Source of the DNA: Bradysia coprophila
Lineage: Eukaryota; Arthropoda; Insecta; Diptera; Sciaridae
NCBI RefSeq assembly: GCF_014529535.1
Contig: NW_023503374.1
Coordinates: 8,177,685 to 8,241,684, forward strand
Reading direction: 5' to 3'
Length of the DNA stretch: 64,000 nucleotides
Of the stretch, positions 59,102-64,000 are shown piece after piece (the stretch's first letter is position 1; the number at the start of each line of letters is the position of its first letter). The notes under the pieces were generated by a model. The model saw nothing but the letters and a program-made list of their open reading frames with translations, had not been told where the DNA came from and ran no database searches. Made by a program: the position numbers and the translations under genes.

Positions 59102-60579
59102 ATGAATGTCTTTGCGATTTATTGTGTGGCAGCGGTGCTATCTCGAGCATCCGCAATCGGTCCTATCGGTTCATTTGGCATTGGGAATTTGGGAAAGGTA
59201 CCTAAATGTGAACCTTCACCAACAACGACCAGTGGAACTTATGGTACCCATGCAGGTGGTGTTTCTTAAATCCTTTCTTTATCCGATCTTTTTGATAATA
59301 CAAAATTGGTCCACAGGGACGTATTGTTCAGGCGACGTTATTTTCGAGGATACGTTCGATAAGCTGGATTTGAAGAAATGGGAACATGAGAATACATTGG
59401 CAGGAGGAGGGGTAATTTCACATGAAAGTTTTTCTGATTAAATGAAAAGATAATGTTACGTCGACGCAGAATTTCGAATTCCAATGGTATACAAACAATC
59501 GGTCGATTTCATTTTGTGATGAGGGTCACTTATTCATCAAGCCAGCGCTAACATCGGACGCATTTGGAGAAACATTTTTAACGCACGGTTCTCTGAATCT
59601 TCATGGAAGGACACCAGCTGACTAGTAACTATTTTGTGTGATTGTGATTGAAATGAACTGAAAGATTTCACCTTTCGATTTCTAGCTGCTCAGATCCTTC
59701 ATTCTTTGGTTGTGAACGTACTGGAACTCATCAAAATATTTTGAATCCCATTCGAAGTGCCAGTCTCAGAACGGTGAATTCGTTTTCATTTAAATATGGA
59801 AAAGTGGAGATTAATGCAAAACTGCCGTCAGGGGATTGGTTATGGTCGGGTTAGTGTATTTCATAGTTTCACAGTAAATTCAAACATTCGAATAATAGAA
59901 ATAAAATGCAAATAGGGGTTGGACTCATGCCTCGAGACAACTCTTATGGTGCTTGGCCGTCATCCGGTGAAATAAGTTTGGTCGGATCCAGAGGCAACAA
60001 AGAATTAATACAAAACGGAATCAATATCGGATCCGAACAGATACAATCGACCGTACATTTCGGTCCATTTCCAACGCAACACATTTCCACAAATTTTCCT
60101 CGAAATTCACCAACTGGAAATGCATGGAGTAACGACTTTCATCGCTACCAAATGGAATGGTCGCCAGAGAAAATCATCTTTAGCGTTGACGATGTTGAGA
60201 TCGGAGTGGTCATAGCAAATGCCGGATTTTGGGATCGTGGCAATTTCGATATAAATGCCCCGGGACTACAGAATCCATGGATACAATCGACGAAAATGGC
60301 ACCATTCGATCAGGAAGTGAGAATTGCGTAATTGACTTGTGGATTTCATTTTTTATCGGATTTCTCTTTTAGTTTTATATTGTTCTCAATTTGGCTGTCG
60401 GTGGTAACAGCAATTTTCCCGATGATAGTGTAAATCCGGGTGGTAAGCCTTGGATGAATACCAGTCCCACTTCGATGACCAGTTTTTGGGACGGAAAAAA
60501 TCAATGGCTACCAACATGGAATGTGGAAAACTCTGATGCCGCTTTTGTCATCGACTATGTTCGTGTTAGGGCACTTTAA
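59102..60579 (+). CDS. Secreted GH16 beta-1,3-glucanase-like / GNBP-like protein, catalytic residues lost
   Basis: Six exons: 59102-59255, 59317-59411, 59470-59624, 59686-59849, 59916-60316 and 60373-60579, 1176 nt, 391 aa. Residues 1-18 form a signal peptide. The GH16 fold is clear: FEDTFDKLDLKKWEHE, FSFKYGKVEINAKLPSGDWLW, LMPRDNSYGAWPSSGEI, then DFHRYQMEWSPEKI and NLAVGG. The active-site consensus ExDxxE reads EISLVG (E208, S210, G213). The assisting Asp and acid/base Glu are therefore gone, while the first Glu remains. It should bind but not cleave beta-1,3-glucan, as GNBP/beta-GRP recognition proteins do. The usual N-terminal CBM39 glucan-binding domain is absent. AATAAA at 60659. Convergent with the IDE gene. 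Confidence 0.9.
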
Positions 60580-60873
60580 TAAGATGTTTGTAAGATGTTT
60601 AGAGATGTAGTAGTAAGTACTAGGAACATTTATTCAACTGTGCACAACCAACAGAGCAAATAAAGGATTTAATTGACTGTAGCAGTGAGTTATCGAGTTG
60701 GATGACAATTTTTTTAGCCGGCAAACATTCCTCATTTCGGATCCAGAAAGGAAAAGATCTTTTTCGCCAATAGAAGACGGCTTCCCCATGAAAGGAAGTT
60801 GCAAATAAATCACTAAAACAAACTGAAATTTGAACTTGCTTCTATATTATCGTTTAGTCGGAGGGTGTCCTGT

Positions 60874-62502
60874 TTACAATTTACTTTTGCCTCCTTTCGG
60901 CTGAATGTTTATATATGGCTGTGCAACAGCATACAATTCTTTACTAGATTTAAACGCTGCCAGATCTGAAATGACGACCATATCATCCGGTCGGGCAGGC
61001 TTATCCTCAGTCACATCTGAGTGGCCGATACCACCTTCGGCCGTCGACACAATGTGTATGGACAGAGCACAATTTCGCGGTCCCGAAAATAGAATGAAAT
61101 TTTCGTAGTACTCGATCAGGTCGGCCTTCGTTATTGTCCGCAGGATTACAACTTCTTTCTCGGCTCGTTCGAAGTGATACTGCTGCAGTGATATTTCGTT
61201 CAGAAATTTGTTGAATTGGGTGGATAAGCGTTTCGGTTTTTCCAATTTTTGAGCGGCTAGAGCTTCCTTATGCCGTTCGAATTCTTCGTCGGTCATGTTC
61301 GTAAGTTGTTCCTGTAAACACAATTGCAGTTCTGTAGACATTGTAAATTGATCTGATTCGAAATGTTCTCATACCACCATACTATCCAGAAAGACTTTTA
61401 TCCTTTCCTCAACGAAAACCGGATGCTTAGTCGATTGTACAATGAATCTAATTCCATGCACACCGTTCGCCTTTCGGGCGCCACAAAAGACAATCTGATA
61501 AGAAAAACAAAATTGACTGATTGTTCGTACCGCTAAGTCAGATTACGAAACAACTCACGTAGCCCAATTGTTCCTTCGTACGGAGTTGATTGTAGCACGG
61601 CTCACTCAGTATTTGTGACACCAAATCAATGAAAACATTTGAGCGGTCGTCCTGTGGACCACATTGCAAATAGACGGAAGCACATGAACTTTTGTGGAAT
61701 TCGTTTTCCGTTTCGAACAAGTACCGTTCGCCGGTAACCAATTTGTATTCTCGTTTGAGCATCAATTGTCTTGACAGTAGCGGCAAGACATTGGCATGCG
61801 TTGCATCCAATTTCTTTTCAACTAATCCAGCTAGATCTAATGCCTATCAAAAAAAAATCGATTAGAAATGAATGGAACCAACAGCGGCGCGTCAAGAATA
61901 CCTTTTGCTTATTTACATTCCCATGAATGAAACATTCCACATGCATGCGAGACAAGAAATCCTTAATGTACTGCTGAAGACGTTCGATCGTGATCACTGT
62001 CAACGAAACGCGTAAATTTTTCAAGCATTTTACTATGTGACGCAATACACTTACATGCGACTGCATCAATCAATTCTTGCTTAGTCCACGCATGTTCCGT
62101 CAACAGTAAAGCTAAAAAGTAGACTGCATGCTGATAGGGTTGTTCGGCTTTAAAGTTTTTCAATGCACGCATCAGCTGTTCCTTTATAATTTCGAATCGT
62201 TTCTCGTCAAATTCAAAAGTGAACATTTGATCTAGAATCTTTGCCAGCAGAACTTGCTGCTTGTCACTGTATCCACTCACTGACAACTGAAATCGACGGA
62301 ATACGAATTATTGTGGGATCTGATGGTTGAATTTACTTAAATTTTCTGTTATATTTCACACGTACGCTGATTCCATTTGCAGTGTTTGAGACACCCATTC
62401 GCAGGCCAGCCAAGTCAGCCTCGTATAGATATTCGTTTAGTTCGTCTTTGAACAAATGCACAAACATGTGAGTCAAGTCACAGTTGAGTGGATCGGCGTA
62501 AG
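60874..62502 (-). CDS. Ide: Insulin-degrading enzyme, C-terminal part (gene continues beyond window)
   Basis: Six exons on the minus strand: 62502-62366, 62286-62055, 61996-61902, 61843-61559, 61494-61375 and 61311-60874, 1307 nt, about 435 aa. They encode the C-terminal half of this M16 zinc metalloprotease: [68 protein letters not shown]-type and [15 protein letters not shown]. The zinc motif HxxEH lies in the N-terminal half, outside the window. IDE is a clamshell protease that degrades insulin-like and other small peptides in cytosol and peroxisomes. The last residues are SKL, a canonical peroxisomal PTS1. The intron upstream of 62502 runs at least 1.5 kb to the window edge and is full of repeats. 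Confidence 0.93.
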
Positions 62503-62613
62503 CTGTAATCAAATCAATTATATTAAAGACAGAACGCTTGTTACGCGTTCAAAGAATGATGAGGAACATTTACAAAGCCGTTGCATTCTGAACTGTGGTG
62601 GAACGAAAAAAAA

Positions 62614-63676
62614 CAAGGCATCAGAACAGTCGGAGCGTTTGCTGCGACTTAGCCCCGTACAACCCGTAATCCTATTTCGTCTGCAACCATAATACGTCCG
62701 TAGCACTAATAAGCCCGGAACCCTAATACGTCTACAACCCTCTAATGCGTCTGTTACCAAAATGCAAGTCAAGTTGGGCATGGTCAAATTTACTGAAAGT
62801 GTTCATTTTTAAAATTGCGCATAGCGCAATTACGAAAGCCCGTACTAAGTACCTCTCAAATAAAACCAACAATTTACGATATTATTTTAGAAACCCAAAA
62901 TTTTTTGCCAACTTTCCATTGGGTATTCAATTACCTCTCAAATGAAACAGAAACTAGCAAAATCGGTTGAGATTTACTCGATTTATGTGCAAAAAACACT
63001 TAGGGCCGAGTAGCGGCTTTAGTCCAAGGGCCCTAATTTGAAACTTTTTTTGTCATCATTCTATTCGGCATTCAATTACCATAAAAAACTAAAACTAGCA
63101 AAATCGGATGAGATTTACTCGATTTATGTGCAAAAAACACTTAGGGCCGAGTAACGACCTTTGAGCCCTCCCAACAAGCCCACGTTGCATCTTACCCAAA
63201 AACAATGTTCAGCAACTTTGTTCTACTCGTCAATACCTTTCATTTGATATATCACAAGCAGCTATTCCGTGCGTATTTCGGTAGATATCGTCGAAAGACT
63301 GAAAAACACCTATAGGGCCCTAGCTCTGGAGGGGCCGACCCTACCATGCCCATTTTCGAACTTGACCTTACTTTTGTCGATACCAATCGGGGAAAAAAAG
63401 AATTTTGAAAAAAGGTTGTGATTTACTCAAGCTAGAGGGGTCACGGACGGACGGACGGACATTTTTAGCCCCGTACGAAGTACTGGGGGCTTATAAGATT
63501 AATATGCCGTTTGTAACACGTCGAATTGGAAGCAGACAGTAAGGTCAAAGCATTTGGTTATGTTCATAGATGACGAATCCGCAATAAAAACAAGGCATCA
63601 GAACAGTCGGAGCGTTTGCTGCGACTTAGCCCCGTACAACCCGTAATCCTATTTCGTCCGCAACCATAATACGTCC
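62614..63676 (+). repeat. 86-bp direct repeats about 977 bp apart
   Basis: 62614-62699 and 63591-63676 both begin CAAGGCATCAGAACAGTCGG and end AATACGTCC, with one mismatch seen. They bracket other repeat modules, including 63467-63590. Confidence 0.7.
63467..63590 (+). repeat. Dispersed repeat module (GCCCCGTACGAAG type), copy 2
   Basis: Partner of 10172-10296. Begins AGCCCCGTACGAAGTAC, with GGGGGC shortly after, and shares CAGACAGTAAGG and GTTCATAGATGACGAAT, ending GCAATAAAAA. A GGACGGAC microsatellite abuts its left side. Confidence 0.65.
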
Positions 63677-63689
63677 ATTTACATATTTG

Positions 63690-63835
63690 CTACAAATATT
63701 TATATATTTGTAACGAATATATTTTGAAATAATTTGTCACAAATAATTAAATATAATTGTGACAAGCAAATTACCTGAAATTTTGTGACAAATATAAATA
63801 TATTTGTCACAACTATAAATATATTTCTAGCAAAC
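63690..63835. repeat. Cluster of TTTGTGACAAA-type palindromes
   Basis: Several TTTGTCACAAAT / TTGTGACAAATA words in alternating orientation, with TATAAATATATTTG between, able to fold on themselves. Confidence 0.5.
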
Positions 63836-64000
63836 AATTCTTTCCAAATCTTTTTTTTCCGTGCATCTATGATTTCTCTTAGATCGTGTTTCTATTCAAA
63901 CAAATCGATGGTCTTTGAATACTCAAATCTGTAGAAAGACATACATTTAGCAAATTTTTTACAAGAAGTTTTATCGGCACTTGAAGTGACGATATTGGAA

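Larger units (their letters stand above)
62503..64000. other. Repeat-filled IDE intron or flank
   Basis: No further IDE exon seen. Two near-identical 86-bp direct repeats lie at 62614-62699 and 63591-63676. Two ~109-bp direct repeats (ATTTACTCGATTTATGTGC type) lie at 62905-63013 and 63045-63153. A GGAC microsatellite runs at 63445-63460. Degenerate AACC(C)TAATACGTCT tandem units lie at about 62660-62765. Confidence 0.6.

Noticed and set aside
1-64000. CRISPR arrays, prokaryotic operons or functional tRNA/rRNA genes
   Set aside because: The DNA is a eukaryotic nuclear region; no regularly spaced repeats, no rRNA similarity and no convincing cloverleaf seen.

Overview
This 64 kb window is nuclear DNA from an insect, most likely a fly (Diptera). 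It is AT-rich, with short GT-AG introns of mostly 50-200 bp, TATA-type promoters, and a recognisable single-copy insect Lrrk (LRRK1/LRRK2-like) gene. Other insect families present are a CYP4-type P450, a yolk-protein-class lipase, a tetraspanin, a Tret1-like sugar transporter, a GNBP/GH16 protein and insulin-degrading enzyme. A mushroom-feeding gnat would fit a fungal-looking flavin reductase gene, but that is a guess.

Layout, left to right. 0-3 kb: a 26-finger C2H2 zinc-finger gene (+). 5.1-6.5 kb: a decayed 5'-truncated LINE. 6.8-9.0 kb: a small secreted orphan protein and a secreted lipase (both -). 9-14 kb: repeat-rich intergenic DNA with a ~525 bp near-perfect inverted repeat. 14.2-16.0 kb: a P450 (-). 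16-20 kb: TIR elements. 20.0-21.2 kb: two tandem YciI-domain genes (-) duplicated together with their promoters. 21.2-32.6 kb: a gene-poor AT-rich stretch with several non-autonomous elements. 32.9-34.2 kb: a tetraspanin (+). 34.9-35.4 kb: a second LINE fragment. 36.8-41.2 kb: a sugar transporter (+). 42.0-42.6 kb: an intronless NADPH-dependent FMN reductase-like gene (-). 43.6-55.3 kb: a complete 32-exon Lrrk (+) with an LRAT-domain membrane protein gene nested in one intron. 59.1-60.6 kb: a GH16/GNBP-like secreted protein (+). 60.9-62.5 kb: the 3' end of insulin-degrading enzyme (-), which runs off the right edge into a repeat-rich intron.

For the spliced genes read end to end, the exon sums are whole numbers of codons: zinc finger 2436 nt, lipase 1044, P450 1503, tetraspanin 774, transporter 1389, Lrrk 6666, LRAT 687, GH16 1176. 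That supports the splice models. The genes are a mixed neighbourhood and not one pathway. Digestion or defence proteins (lipase, P450, GH16, transporter, flavin reductase) lie beside signalling genes (Lrrk, tetraspanin). The most striking non-coding content is a set of hAT-like non-autonomous elements whose interiors are built from many copies of one short motif, a different motif for each family.
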